Of a DNA stretch of 64,000 bases, positions 10,501 to 21,319 are shown one piece after another. The stretch comes from Clytia hemisphaerica (Eukaryota > Cnidaria > Hydrozoa > Leptothecata > Clytiidae). The stretch's first letter is position 1. Every line of letters starts with the position of its first letter. The position numbers were made by a program, and so were the translations under genes. Location of the stretch: contig CACVBU010000619.1 of assembly GCA_902728285.1 (NCBI GenBank), forward strand, positions 1,861,103 through 1,925,102, written 5' to 3'. Below the pieces are notes generated by a model. It was not told the DNA's origin. It saw only the letters and a list, made by a program, of their open reading frames with translations, and made no database searches.

Positions 10501-13500
10501 TCCATGGCTGTCATGGTTTAATCATTTTAACTTATTACAAATAAAGAATCGTTCAAATCATAAACAATCGTAGAAAAATAGTAAAGCCGTTAAAGGCTGC
10601 TGTGGAAAAATTCATGTTGTTTTAAGGGCTCTGACCATAGTCAAAAAATTGGTTTTGGTACTTGAGCATAAAAGTTATGTTTCAGGTTCCTTTACACTTT
10701 TAACAAAGAATTGCCTTTACAAATTGCTTTTTGATCAAATCCCATAAAAGTAATTAAGAATTTAATTGCAAACATGACGTTGTGAACTTTAAAAAGACGT
10801 TAATAATATGTTGCATCACCCTCTTTTATAAAAAGTTTTAATGGGTAATTAACCTTTTTGTTTCAAAAAATTTTCAAGCTGTCCGCAAAGAATTGAACTG
10901 ATTTAAATTTTTCGGAAAAATTTTCTAAATTGATGCATCAAAAGTAATAGCTGTTTTTCTATAAACAATTGAGATGAAAAATAGGTCACAAAGCACTTTT
11001 TTCAAGATTTTGAGACAAGTAAGCTTTTAGAAAAATTTTCCGAAAATATGTTTTTAGTTCGGTAAAGAATGCACCATCTACCACAAAAAAGAGCCCTTAA
11101 GTGTTAGTCAGACACTAGCGTACCCCGAATAAAAGTCTTCACGTCTTCATGACCATTCCGTTCATCAAGAAAACAAGCACGATCAGATATTTGTGCCCAT
11201 ATTTCAAACGCCTGAAATGATGCTATCCGGAAATTCAATTGCTTTCATTTAATGGATAGACTTTCTTCTTTTTAGCGTGGTTTCAACTTTCGATCAGAGC
11301 TTATTTCAAATCATGTGGGAGAACCTTTACCAGCAAACTTACACGAAGTTGAAAATACTCCACAAGTTCGTGGCTTACAAGCTATCATACGGTAAAAGGC
11401 TTGTATTGATTCTTGATTGAACTTAATGTTTTGTTTTCAAAACGCGATATTTTGTGCTCTCTCACGGAGGTACACTCTAAAATTCTAATTTCTAATTTGA
11501 AGTAGGCTAACCGAGACTTAATACAAGAAAATAGGTACAACGAAAACAGCTTCGTAGAAATAGTGCAGATGTTCCAAATATTTGGATTCATTCTAACCCC
11601 TTCCTTGTAAGGGGATCATGACGCGATCCTTATATATTTAGGGCTGGCGGTCGCTTTTAACGTTATTTAATGTTTACTATTATATATTCATCTTGTGCAT
11701 GTAGCGTCTTTTTTTTCCAACTGCAGAGACATCAATGCCGACAGAGACGATTTCGTATTTTACTCAAAGCGTTTAATGAGAATTTTGATGGAGAAAACAA
11801 TGTCTTTATTGCCCTTCGAGGTGACTTAATTTCCTGTACAGAGTGTTTTTTCCAAAGTCTATATGGACAAAAAGCGTCTTATTTTTGACGGTCGCCAAAT
11901 TAATTTTGGGTTAAATCTTGGTTTAATCTGGCACTTTATGTAAAAATTGTTTTCCCGGCACGCTAAAGCTCTGAAGGTCAGGAAAACGCTCCATCTGGAA
12001 GGTTTGGATTACGGAATAACGCTTGCCCGCCTCACGGACACTGAACCCTAGTCCTCGTTTTCGGGGATTGGGGGTCTAACCGAAACATTTTCAGACTTAC
12101 TGACAAGGTCAGTTGAACACGACTTGGGGTGCAGTGCATGAATGGCAGTCTTTTATTCTTCGCTGATGGGAAATTGGCCCGATCGATTAGAGCTTTAGTA
12201 TGGGCGGGTCCCAATCTGCCATCGGAAAATAAGATAAATCTTTGTCATTTTTGCCAGGATGCTTGTTATATATTTTTCTTTCGATTGATTTGCTAGTTTT
12301 GGGTTCAGTTGTTAAACTTTTTTTTTTGGAAAGGTAGTTTTTGGCTTTCATTAACACAGGGTTCCCAGCGGTCAGGGAAAACCTGGAAAACCTGGAAAAA
12401 GTAGCTTTTTTGGAAAAAGTCAGGGAAAACCTGGAAAAGTCAGGGAAAATTTAGAAAAAGTAGTGAAAGTCAGGGAAAAGTCAGGGAACTTTTTTTGGAA
12501 TAGTCAGGGAAAGTCAGGGAATTCCAAAATCAGTCAACTCCAAGTAAGTAAGTATTGGTGTATTGTAAGCTCTGTGATATTTACTTAGTCCACAGTTCTG
12601 ACAGTTTTGTTTTACTTATCTCTTCATTAGTTTCTTTTATTTCGTTTTAGTGGTAGAAAAATGACCCGGGGGGGCACTCAAGGTAAATGACCTACCAGAC
12701 GTTCAGACCTTAAGGGTAGGTTTTTCATAGTTCAGGAAGGGTAAGGGTAGGAAATTACAAAACTGCACTGAACTGGACTGTAAGGGTAGGAAATTGTGAT
12801 AAAAGGCCAATTTTTTGGTAAAATTGGCACAAAATTGGTCAATTTTGGAGGAAAAATTACACATTTTCTTGGAAAATTGCAAAAATTTTCGCCGGGCGAG
12901 AAATTTTTAAAAAGTGCACTGTAAGGGTATGATTTTTCATGGAAATTCACTGCACTCTAAGGGTCCGATTTTAGAAGCCAAATTTTGAAGAAAATCTTTT
13001 TAGAAGAAGGAAAGAGGAAAGTTTTCATTCAAATGATAGCACGTTCATCTTTACATACATACGACGGTACCCCTTTTGTATCCTGGTTTTAGTGGGGTTT
13101 TTGTAGACTCGCTTTTTAAAAAAAATATGTATTGAAATTGTGTTAAGTTTTATTTTTTTTATCTCAATATGGTGTTTTTCAAAATACTGTTGGGGCGAAC
13201 GGTCAGGGAAAAAGGCCCAATATTCTGCTCTGGTCAGGGAAAAAGGCACCTTGGTCAATCTAAAAGTCATGGAAAAAGGTCTTTTTTTTGGAAAAAGTCA
13301 GGGAAAAATATTTCTCTTAAGTGCTGGGAACCCTGTAACAGCTCTGTATTGCTTTCTTCATGTTAATTTAAGGTTCTTTTTGTAAAAAAGTCTGAACAGG
13401 CTACTTAGGATTCATTAATTATTTCCTTTTTATTTAAGCCATGTGAAGTAGATACACCAAGTGAAAGGAGATATACTGGAATGCGTTTCGGTGGAGATGT

Positions 13501-15603
13501 AAGTTCCACTCATAATTTTAGCGTTTGTTTCTAGATACCCTGCGAATATAGGTTCGAATTGTCTTTAAAAAGACACGATATCTACAGAAATTTCAAAATA
13601 CATCGCCCAGTTGATCAAAATTTTATATCTAAAGACACGGAAATCCGTCTATTTGAGATTTAAAACTATTGCTCGATCACTAGTATTAATGTCCTGATGA
13701 TAAACATTGGATATCGTAACCTCCGTACAGATCCAGCTAAGTTGATTGCATCACCGTTTTGATGGGCATTTTCTGTAATAAATAGTGCTTGGTGATGTAG
13801 TATTTGCATGATGATATTCTAGGTGGTTCGTAAACTACTTTATGTATAAAGATCTAATTCTTCTCATAGATTTGCGGAGTGTCCATCTTACGAGCTGGGG
13901 AGGCTTTAGAAGAAGCCTTGGTGTCAGTTTGTAAAGATGTAAAGATAGGGAAGATTCTCATTCAAACCAATAAAAATACTACCGAACCGGAGGTATATTG
14001 ATTCTGAAAATCTTTCTCGTACTGTTGGTCTTCTCATAGATTATTTTAAGCGCGACGGCTGCCCGTTTTGAAATCGTTACCATGTTGATTCCATCCCTTG
14101 TCTTCAAGTGTTACTTTTATACACCCCCTGTGTCACAGACCCGTTGGGACACCCGCCTACTGGTTAAATTTTGCTAAAATTTCATCCCCGACAGTCCTAC
14201 TAGCAAATTGACTTTGACTTCATCCCCATTTGGAAATGAGTAAACTTTTTATTTACTCCTCTGGGAATTTATTATAGCAATATTTTGAAAAAAGGCAATC
14301 ATTGCTTGTGACAAAGGTTATATTGCTTTCTATGAATTCTCAAAAACTTTTCCGAAATTGCGAAGGTCTACTCGAGATACTTCAGGTTCGGGGTGATTGA
14401 CACTGTTTGATAACTTTGCAACTTATCTTCTTACCTATCGTGACATTTTATTCACGAGAAATTTTTATATATTGATTTTATATCTTGTCATAATTCACCT
14501 TAGTTGCATTATCTACGTTTACCACGCAACATGTCGAAATATCAAGTCATTCTGATGGATGCGACCGTAGCTACTGGGGCAGCAGGTACAAACTCTTTGG
14601 ATATTCCGTTCCATGGTTTTGCTTAGACAATTTTTACCAATATGATCGTTTGATCCTCATCCTGCGCCGCGCGAGGAAATATTTTGAGAAATTATATTGC
14701 TAATTCTGCTTTGTCAGCATAAAAGGTGCGTCTCCTATATCATGATAAATTATGTTTTTAAAAAGTTTGTTTGAAGTTTATGGTAAATGTTTTACCTTTA
14801 TCTTAAACAATATGGTGATAAGTGCATAAATGAATTAATTCGAATTTCTTATCATTTTCTTTCAGCGCTGATGGCAATACGAATCTTGTTGGTAAGAGCT
14901 TTTCCACCTTTAATTCAGCTAAGAACTCAATCCATGTTTTAACAAAGCGTTCAGTAGCGTTAGCCAAAAATTGCGTCTGCATAAGTTCAAAAGTCTTTTC
15001 TTAAGGAGATCATTTTGTGCCATTTATTTTTAGACTGAATTCCAACTGTCACAAACCCCCAGTCTGGATTTTGATACAGGGCTGTAGTGCAAGAAGACAT
15101 TTTTACGTAGCATTCTTATAGACAAAATAGATATTTTTGCCTCTGTATGCGCGATGAAAGATGAAAATGGGTTTAAATTACTTTGTGTACATATTTCATT
15201 TTCCTATTTGTTCTTCTAACCGATAGGACCATGATGTAAAAGAAGAGAATATCACGTTTGTTTCTTTGATCATGGCGCGACCTGGTGTATATACTATCGC
15301 TTCTGCTTTCCCTAAAGTGCGCATCGTCACTGCATCTGTTGACCCTGACACCAACGAAAAGTTTCATATTATACCTGGGATTGGTAAGTCTGCATGTTTG
15401 CTGAGCTTTGAAGCCTCTCCTCCCTATAGAATCTACCCATATCCCCGGTCGGATCTTAAATTTAAGCGAATCTTTACAGTTTCTACTTATGAGGGTGGAC
15501 ATTTCAGGTTCCTTGATAATAATGAGTCCTTTATAATGCATTCATCTCATTTCATATTATAGGAAACTTTGGGAACAGATTTTTCGGCACAGAAATCGAA
15601 TAA
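7566..15603 (+). CDS. UCKL1: UCKL1-like, N-truncated kinase plus UPRT-like domain, chimeric 5' end
   Basis: Uridine-cytidine kinase-like 1 belongs to pyrimidine salvage: an N-terminal uridine kinase domain and a C-terminal uracil phosphoribosyltransferase-like domain. Fifteen exons join in frame: 7566-7736, 8105-8149, 8327-8398, 8841-8896, 9508-9583, 10032-10089, 10356-10417, 11276-11391, 11727-11820, 13439-13498, 13870-13992, 14504-14585, 14866-14891, 15227-15383 and 15563-15603, giving 412 codons plus stop. Landmarks are [12 protein letters not shown] (about 31-42), [11 protein letters not shown] (58-68), [31 protein letters not shown], and the PRPP-loop region DATVATGAA (330-338), ending [15 protein letters not shown]. 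The human protein is about 548 residues. The missing part includes the P-loop (GGSxSGKT) that binds ATP. The first 17 codons come from the inverted-repeat end and run in frame into conserved residues at LPEQHEQ. Kinase activity is unlikely from this frame. Whether the ATG at 7566 is used is inference; an upstream exon outside the window is possible. Confidence 0.88.
8580..8805. repeat. G/C-run hairpin-like repeat in a UCKL1 intron
   Basis: A G-rich left part (CCCGGGGACGGGGGTACTAGG, then GGGGTATATGCGGACGGGAC) pairs loosely with a C-rich right part (GGGGTCCGCACATACCCAGC, then a 13-C run near 8768). Between them, CCCTTAGAGAGACT occurs twice. It looks like a degenerate inverted-repeat element, but I cannot define exact ends. 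Confidence 0.4.
9172..14672. repeat. Second copy of the duplicated UCKL1 block
   Basis: This matches 541-4986 throughout, ending at CATCCTGCGCCGCG where copy 1 meets the composite element. All eight shared exons look identical. Introns carry scattered substitutions. Copy 2 differs by a 979-bp element insertion (12357-13335), about 95 extra bases near 14225-14315, ten extra bases near 11941, and loss of about 21 bases present near 2801-2822 in copy 1. Identical exons with diverged introns are what two alleles under selection would show. Confidence 0.9.
12357..13335. mobile_element. CAG...CTG inverted-repeat element, present only in UCKL1 copy 2
   Basis: The termini are CAGGGTTCCCAGC and GCTGGGAACCCTG, perfect inverted repeats. 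A 5-base duplication TAACA flanks it (12352-12356 and 13336-13340), and copy 1 has the empty site with a single TAACA near 3735, so the insertion is proven by comparison. The interior is full of GTCAGGGAAA and CCTGGAAAA repeats near both ends and contains a nested block (about 12662-13015) with an 8-G run and GTAAGGGTAGGAAATT repeats. No transposase frame. The CAGGG ends recall hAT elements, though hAT normally duplicates 8 bases. Confidence 0.92.
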
Positions 15604-15604
15604 A
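15599..15604 (+). terminator. AATAAA overlapping the UCKL1 stop codon
   Basis: The stop TAA (15601-15603) lies inside an AATAAA hexamer. If used as the poly(A) signal the 3' UTR would be only a few tens of bases. A second AATAAA at 15709-15714 is an alternative. Confidence 0.45.
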
Positions 15605-16011
15605 CGAATAACTGAATGAACGAGTGTGGTTTTTGAGCTTGAGTTTTTATTTCTTTACAAAACTTCTTTGTATTTTCTAATTTATAGAAACATTTTTTAT
15701 TTTTTTATAATAAATATTATTAGGTAACATAATACCACTATAATTGGTGAAAGACGATACAGTGTGTAATGATGAATGATGTAATGAATCATATCGTGTT
15801 TGCTTCCTTATATTTTTTGTACCTCAAGTCACAAGACCGTAGAACTACCAAAATTCCCATGTTTTTGCTAAATCTTTCGGTCACATTCGGATCTTTTATC
15901 CTCCCAAATCAATAAACAATAAGGTTAAGGGGAACTTTGGTGGTGAAACTGTACGAAGAAGCTGATGAGATGTGTTTCTTTACAAAATATAATGTTATCT
16001 AGAAAAACCCT
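15605..16011. other. Convergent intergenic gap between UCKL1 and the EF-hand gene
   Basis: About 400 bases lie between the UCKL1 stop and the likely 3' end of the EF-hand gene on the other strand. It is AT-rich, with an AATAAA at 15709-15714 on the plus strand. I see no coding motif or inverted repeat. Confidence 0.6.
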
Positions 16012-16017
16012 TTTATT
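16012..16017 (-). terminator. Likely poly(A) signal of the EF-hand gene
   Basis: TTTATT on the plus strand reads AATAAA on the minus strand, about 125 bases past the stop codon, a normal place for a cleavage signal. Confidence 0.5.
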
Positions 16018-16142
16018 TAAGAACTTAATGGTTTGTTTTTGTTTTCTAAATTTTTATGTGCATAATGATAAATTGATCAAAAATTCCTAAATAATAACAT
16101 AAATATGAAAGTTCCAGAAGTACAGCGACTCAAAATTGTTTA

Positions 16143-16625
16143 TCAACAAAATTCAGACATATCAATCCAGTTTAACCATTTCATGAACTCAAAGAACGAA
16201 ATTTTTCCATTGTGGTCTACGTCTAATGCGTTTAAAGCAGAATCCAAATAAGCTGGTTGACCACCCACTTCAGCGTGTAACTTTGCAAACTCGTCTCGAT
16301 CAAGGGAACCACTCTGATCCACATCCTTTGCCCTGAACATTTCAACGGCTTTGTACATCAAATTGAATCGATAAGAGTCTACGTTCTTTAATCTTTCACC
16401 ACTTGTTAACCATGATTTGAATTCATCGAAAGATAAACTACCACTGGCATCCTTGTCCAAAAGAAGTGTATATGTTTCAGCTTGTTCATCACTCAAACCC
16501 AAATCATTTCTCAAAAGTTCGGGGATTTCTTTCATGCTTAGCTGTCCACTGTTGTCTTTGTCATACTTTTGAAATAAACTTTTCAATACGATATCGGGAG
16601 TGTTCTCATCAAAGTAAGATGACAT
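16143..16625 (-). CDS. Four-EF-hand calcium-binding protein, 160 aa
   Basis: A small soluble calcium sensor or buffer with four canonical 12-residue EF-hand loops: DKDNSGQLSMKE (22-33), DKDASGSLSFDE (57-68), DVDQSGSLDRDE (101-112) and DVDHNGKISFFE (135-146). Every loop has D at 1, D at 3, G at 6 and E at 12, so all four should bind calcium. The layout is two EF pairs joined by a linker (SGERLKNVDSYRFNLMYK) much less charged than calmodulin's. Start: the frame is open five codons further (16640) but that begins with TTG; the first ATG is at 16625 and gives MSSYFDENTP. No signal peptide or membrane segment. The coding region is a single exon. It belongs to the calmodulin/troponin C/calbindin-like superfamily, but I cannot name an ortholog. 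Confidence 0.92.
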   Translation of the reverse strand: MSSYFDENTPDIVLKSLFQKYDKDNSGQLSMKEIPELLRNDLGLSDEQAETYTLLLDKDASGSLSFDEFKSWLTSGERLKNVDSYRFNLMYKAVEMFRAKDVDQSGSLDRDEFAKLHAEVGGQPAYLDSALNALDVDHNGKISFFEFMKWLNWIDMSEFC

Positions 16626-16683
16626 TTTGATCAAATCCAAGACTTGACTTCCACACTAACCGAAACACTCTTCCCTCGCTCTC

Positions 16684-16690
16684 TCTTATA
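16684..16690 (-). promoter_or_regulatory. Candidate TATA box of the EF-hand gene
   Basis: TATAAGA on the minus strand lies about 60 bases before the ATG at 16625. It would place the transcription start about 30 bases before the ATG, giving a very short leader. Position and sequence are suggestive only. Confidence 0.4.
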
Positions 16691-16719
16691 ACACAGACGA
16701 ATAAAGTTGTTTGTTATTA

Positions 16720-17940
16720 TAAACTCGACTTTTCAAATTATAAACCAATTGCTCCATAAGGCTCTATCTACACTTGCACGTTTAATCTAGATTGTCGAGT
16801 AGGTGATTTGGTAGGCGCAAGGTGTACTCGAAGCTCTATTGTAAAATGTAATCTATTTTAGATCGATTTAATGGAGTTTGTTATAAGAACTTACTATACA
16901 CTCGGATATGACCAGGGGGTACTAGGCTTGCACCAGGGCTTGCAGGTTGCAGGGCTTGCACCAAGGGGATGTCATCGAGCTGTACCGTGAAATTTCGGCT
17001 GAAGTCCATTAAATGTTTTATAAGAAGAACAAACACATAAAGCTTCGGATGGCCACAAACTATCAAAGAAAAAGTTATAACAACATTTTGAGTCTTTGAG
17101 GACTCTAAAACCTAAGTTCTTAGGAAAATGGACAAAATACCCACCCAAAATTTATGAAAATATCAAAACATTTTAGGGCTTAAAATTCAAAAAGTAAGGA
17201 CATCCGAATGTTTCAAAAATGTTGGATGTTCTTATGAAAGAAACTTTTGCGCGATCATACAGGAGTTTCTCGAGGGGAGCTTGGAATTTCTCGAAAAATA
17301 AATTCATAACGTGGCATAAACGAGCATAGGGAGGTTCCTAAAAATCCTTTCTTACTTAATGAAGTGACGAAGTGATGTTTTTTAGCTGGTGTATATATTC
17401 GGCGATTCCTTTTTAGCCGCGCGTTATTGAGGAAACTCGCAACGCAACACCCTCGTGGTTGACGAGATTTTCCCGGCAGTTTCGCAGTTCCGTAGGTGTA
17501 CCACTTTAATCCGGTCAACTGTGTATGTTAATTTTACTGACTTACGAGTGAAAGATATTTTTATGAATTTAGGATTCATTGGTAGATTATAGTTTCTGGT
17601 TTAAAACAAATTTTTTTTGTATTTTTCGAGAATTTGTGTCTAATGCTATGTTTTTAAAATATCTTTTGAATTATCAACAAAACAATCGAGTCTGTAATTA
17701 AAACTTATTTCATTTTTCGACTTGATAGCCTAATTCGATTACCCTCGGCTCAACTATTTTTAGTTTGGAAGGCCGAGACACTTTGATCCTCCTTCCCCGT
17801 GACTTTTCGCCGGGACTTGTTGTGACTTTGGGATTCAGATTTTGAAAGTTTATGTCCAACTGAAGTTGTTGTGATACTTATATGATTTATGAAAAATATT
17901 ACCTTGAGAGACCTTGGTAAGGAATGATGTATACTTGGAA
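16720..17940. other. Gene-poor stretch with minor repeats
   Basis: There is no exon I recognise. Around 16912-16970 there is a short local repeat (CCAGGG and GGCTTGCA several times). The rest is unique AT-rich sequence up to the 3' end of the retrotransposon remnant. Confidence 0.5.
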
Positions 17941-17949
17941 GTGCTTTTG

Positions 17950-20900
17950 ATGGTCTTCCATCTAGGTGAACAATCTAATGTCCGCCTGCCGATTATTGAT
18001 TTGATGTTTGATTGATTTGGATGCAGCATTTGTTGTTGCACCTAGAACAGAAGGTTCATCCGGAACAGAAACAAGGAACTTGTCTAGCTTCTTTATGAAT
18101 TCTAGCACAGGGCATCCACTTAAATTCCTCAATTCTTTAGGGAGGGAGTTGAACAAGATTGGCCCACGGGTTGATAAGAAATTCAGATTGACTGTAGGGC
18201 AACTGATGTTCCTGTGATTCGGGCTTTCACAAAGCACAATCTTCCAAGTCTGGGTTGGAAAACAGGTCGTAACCCATCTGACTGGTTGATATTAGGCACA
18301 AGGTTTTCAAGGATCTTCCACGTGTAGATGATCATGTATCTTTCACGTCTTCTTTCTAGCGAATAAAGCTTGAATGCCTTCAATCTTGACCTGTATGATT
18401 TTTCGGGGTGAATGATTTTTCAAAGGAAGCTCCACTGGACCATTTCAAGACTTTGTATATCACATTTTAGCCATGGGTTCCAGAGTTGAGAACAATATTC
18501 GAGTTTTGGAAGAACATGAGATTTCCAGAGAGTGAGCATTGGTGTAGCTGCTCTTGTTCTGAAAGTTCTCAGGATCCAGGATGAGGTTTTACGAGCATTG
18601 ATAACAACATTGTTGATGTGGTGTTTGAATTTACAATCATTGGACATCAGTACTCCAAGGTCTTTGACATATTCATATTCTTTGATTTCAATGTTGCTAC
18701 TGCTTGTGTAGTGTGTTTCAGCTTTAACTTCAGTGTTTGGGCCATATCTCAGCAGCTCAAACTCAAACTTGACAGCATTATAAATGCATGTTATTATCAT
18801 ACAGTTACATCAATATGCCTTCTTACCTGTCTTTAAAAATATAAATAAAAGTAATCACGGAAAAGGACGCGAAAAAAAAAGACATAAGTGTGAGAACAGA
18901 GTAATCAAACTCGTTAGAAATAATACCATTAGAAGTCATAAAAAATCAACCTGAATAAATGCAATCGCAATTCCAGAGAACTTCATAATTCCCCAAACAA
19001 CATTACATTACTATATGTCAAACTCCCATCACATAAATTTTACAATTACGTCAGAGTAGACTACGCTCGCCACCGAAGAGGTTTATTTGGAAAGGGTAAT
19101 TATATTTTATTGTTCGCTTCTTTTTTAAAGATTCGCCGGGTTGGAAAAGTATGAATTTTTTTGTACATATTTTACCTACCCCAAATATTTAGGAGGCTGA
19201 GTTTTAAACGAATCGTCAAGTTGAAACGAACGATAAATGTATCAAGGTCTGTTTTATTTACCCCCCTGGTGACTTAACAAAAGAGACTTAACTCGATGTT
19301 ACAATCCAATTATTGAAAGTTTGTCTCAGCCTTTTTATAATGAGCGAGACATACGTTCTCTGATTACGCAATTTTTATATTGACATTTTCGAGGCATTTT
19401 GATGTAACTGTCATAGACTGAATTTAGGTCTCCTTGAAGTTTTTGTGTATCCTCGTCGATTTCTATGCCTTTGATGAGTCTTGTGTCATCTGCAAAGCTT
19501 CTTGTCGAAGAGTGTTGGAATTTTTCATCAATGTCCCCCATTAAGATGAGGAAAATCAATGGTCCCAAAACACTCCCTTGTGGGACGCCTGATATGACAG
19601 GTGTTGGGTTAGATGGAGTCCCATCCACTAGTACGGTTTGATAGCGATTGGTTAAAAACGATTGTAACCATTTCAAGATTTTTCCACCAATACCAAGATT
19701 TTGAACTTTGGTAAGAGCGAGGTTTAAGTCCACTTTGTCAAATGCTTTGGAGAAATCAAGGTAGACAACATCTGCATTCTTGCCTTGCTCGAGTAGAGAT
19801 AGAATCTCATCGTAGTGTGACAAAAGTTGACGGAGGCATGATCTGCCAGAGCGAAATCCATGTTGATTTGCATTGAATAAATCGTTCTCTTCAATAAAGT
19901 GTGTCATATGCTTTCGAAGAATCTTTTCGAAAATCTTTATTAGGTGTGAGGTGAGAGCGACTGGGCGATATCTTTCGGGTTGAGTTCGATTTCCTCCTTT
20001 GTGGATAGGTACAATGAGAGATTTCTTTAGAGTTTCAGGGGTCTTTCCAGTATCAAGGCATTTTCTCCAAAGGATGAGAAGAAGTCTTGATAGTGATTTT
20101 TTGCAGTGTTTTAGAAAAATTGCAGGGAAGCCATCTGGTCCAGCAGCAGAAGTATTATCAAGTTCATCTATCATATCTTCAAAGTCCTTTCTTGTTAGTG
20201 GGATATCTCCCATCTCCCAGTGGTTGGTCAGTTGTTGAAGGGGGAGGATGTTTGGGTGTGCTGAAGACTGAGCTGTATTGTTTGGAGAGAATATCTGCCA
20301 TCTTTTTTGGATCACTGATAAGGTTTTCTCCATCAGTTAGCGGTCCAATTTTGTTTTTGACTTTTGCAAATTGTTTTGCATATGAGTAGAAGTATTTTGG
20401 GTTTTTCTTGATTGCTTTTATTGCTCTATCTTCCTCAAAGATAAATGTTTATAAGCTTTTTGAAGTCTTACTTCAATTGAAATTAGCTCTTTTGTGAGTT
20501 TATTACGTCTTGAAGGCAAAGTGGTATGAATTAAGAGCTTGTTTATCCTGCGTCTTCTTCGCGTCAAGTTAGTTCTAAGTCTTTGAGAAGGGTCATAACT
20601 TTTTTGCTTTACTCTTCTTAGTGGAACATGTAGATTTTGTGCAATTTGAAAGGTGATTTTGTAGAAGCTTTCTAACATGTCATTTGGAGTTTTCTTTCTG
20701 AACTCCATATCCCAGTCATAATTTTCTAAACTGGCATCAAGATCTGACCAGCAAACAGCGTCACTAAAGAAGTTCAAAGAGTCGAAGAGTGAAAGCTTAG
20801 GTTGACTGTGGGATGGCTCGGTAGTAGCATTTGGTTGATATAAGGTAGCCATTTCAATTAACGAGTGATGAGAAATGCTATTTAGAGTCGTAAGAATATT

Positions 20901-21310
20901 GTGGGAGAGAATCAAACTGTCATTATTGGTAAGTACAAGATCCAAGGTGTTCCCATCCTTATGGGTTGGTTTGGTAATGTATTGGTTCATATGTAGATCT
21001 TGAAGGAATTGATCCAGAAACTCTATCATTTTAGGTTCTTCAGGATACGATGCTTGTTTTGGGATACACAAGGGCCATGCTATGTGGGGTAAATTGAAAT
21101 CTCCACCAATAATCACATCTGTTGTGGGACTGCCAATGTCCAGAGTCTTGAAATTCATTCAGTCTTGAAGGGTATCCATTCGCTGAATTATCTGGTTGGC
21201 GGTAAACAGTTGCGATGACAAGATTTTCAGATTTCGAATGCAGAGCAAGGATTTCAACAACTCCGTTGGAGAATTCCACAACTTTTTCAAAAGTGTACTT
21301 GTATGTACTT
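17950..21310 (-). mobile_element. CR1/Jockey-like non-LTR retrotransposon 1, broken
   Basis: Read on the minus strand, the order is an endonuclease/exonuclease/phosphatase fragment (21279 to about 20700; LVIATVYRQPD, VIIGGDFNLP), a linker (to about 20340), reverse transcriptase (20333-19400; YRPVALTSH, GFRSGRS, VVYLDFSKAFDKVD, SGVPQGSVLGPL, RSFADDTRLI), then the C-terminal thumb region (18800-17965; SWILRTFRTR, GPILFNSLPKELRN). The catalytic aspartates in LDF and FADD are kept. Damage: 5' truncation within the endonuclease, frameshifts near 21160, 20300 and 18220, a stop near 18418, and a 609-bp DNA element at 18802-19410. It cannot move by itself. CR1/L2/Jockey-type placement is from motif style and needs phylogeny. 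Confidence 0.88.
18802..19410. mobile_element. CAG...CTG MITE nested in retrotransposon 1
   Basis: The ends are CAGTTACATCAATATGCC and GGCATTTTGATGTAACTG, inverted repeats with one mismatch. A 5-base duplication TCATA flanks it (18797-18801 and 19411-19415). It splits the reverse transcriptase frame between the FADD region and the thumb. No transposase coding. It must be younger than the retrotransposon. Confidence 0.9.
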
Positions 21311-21319
21311 TATGGTACT

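Noticed and set aside
15173..15541. 122-codon minus-strand open frame
   Set aside because: It is the antisense of the penultimate UCKL1 exon and has no motif of its own.
16626..16640. Five-codon N-terminal extension of the EF-hand protein
   Set aside because: The longer frame begins with TTG. The first ATG is at 16625, and the protein without the extension is a complete four-EF-hand unit.
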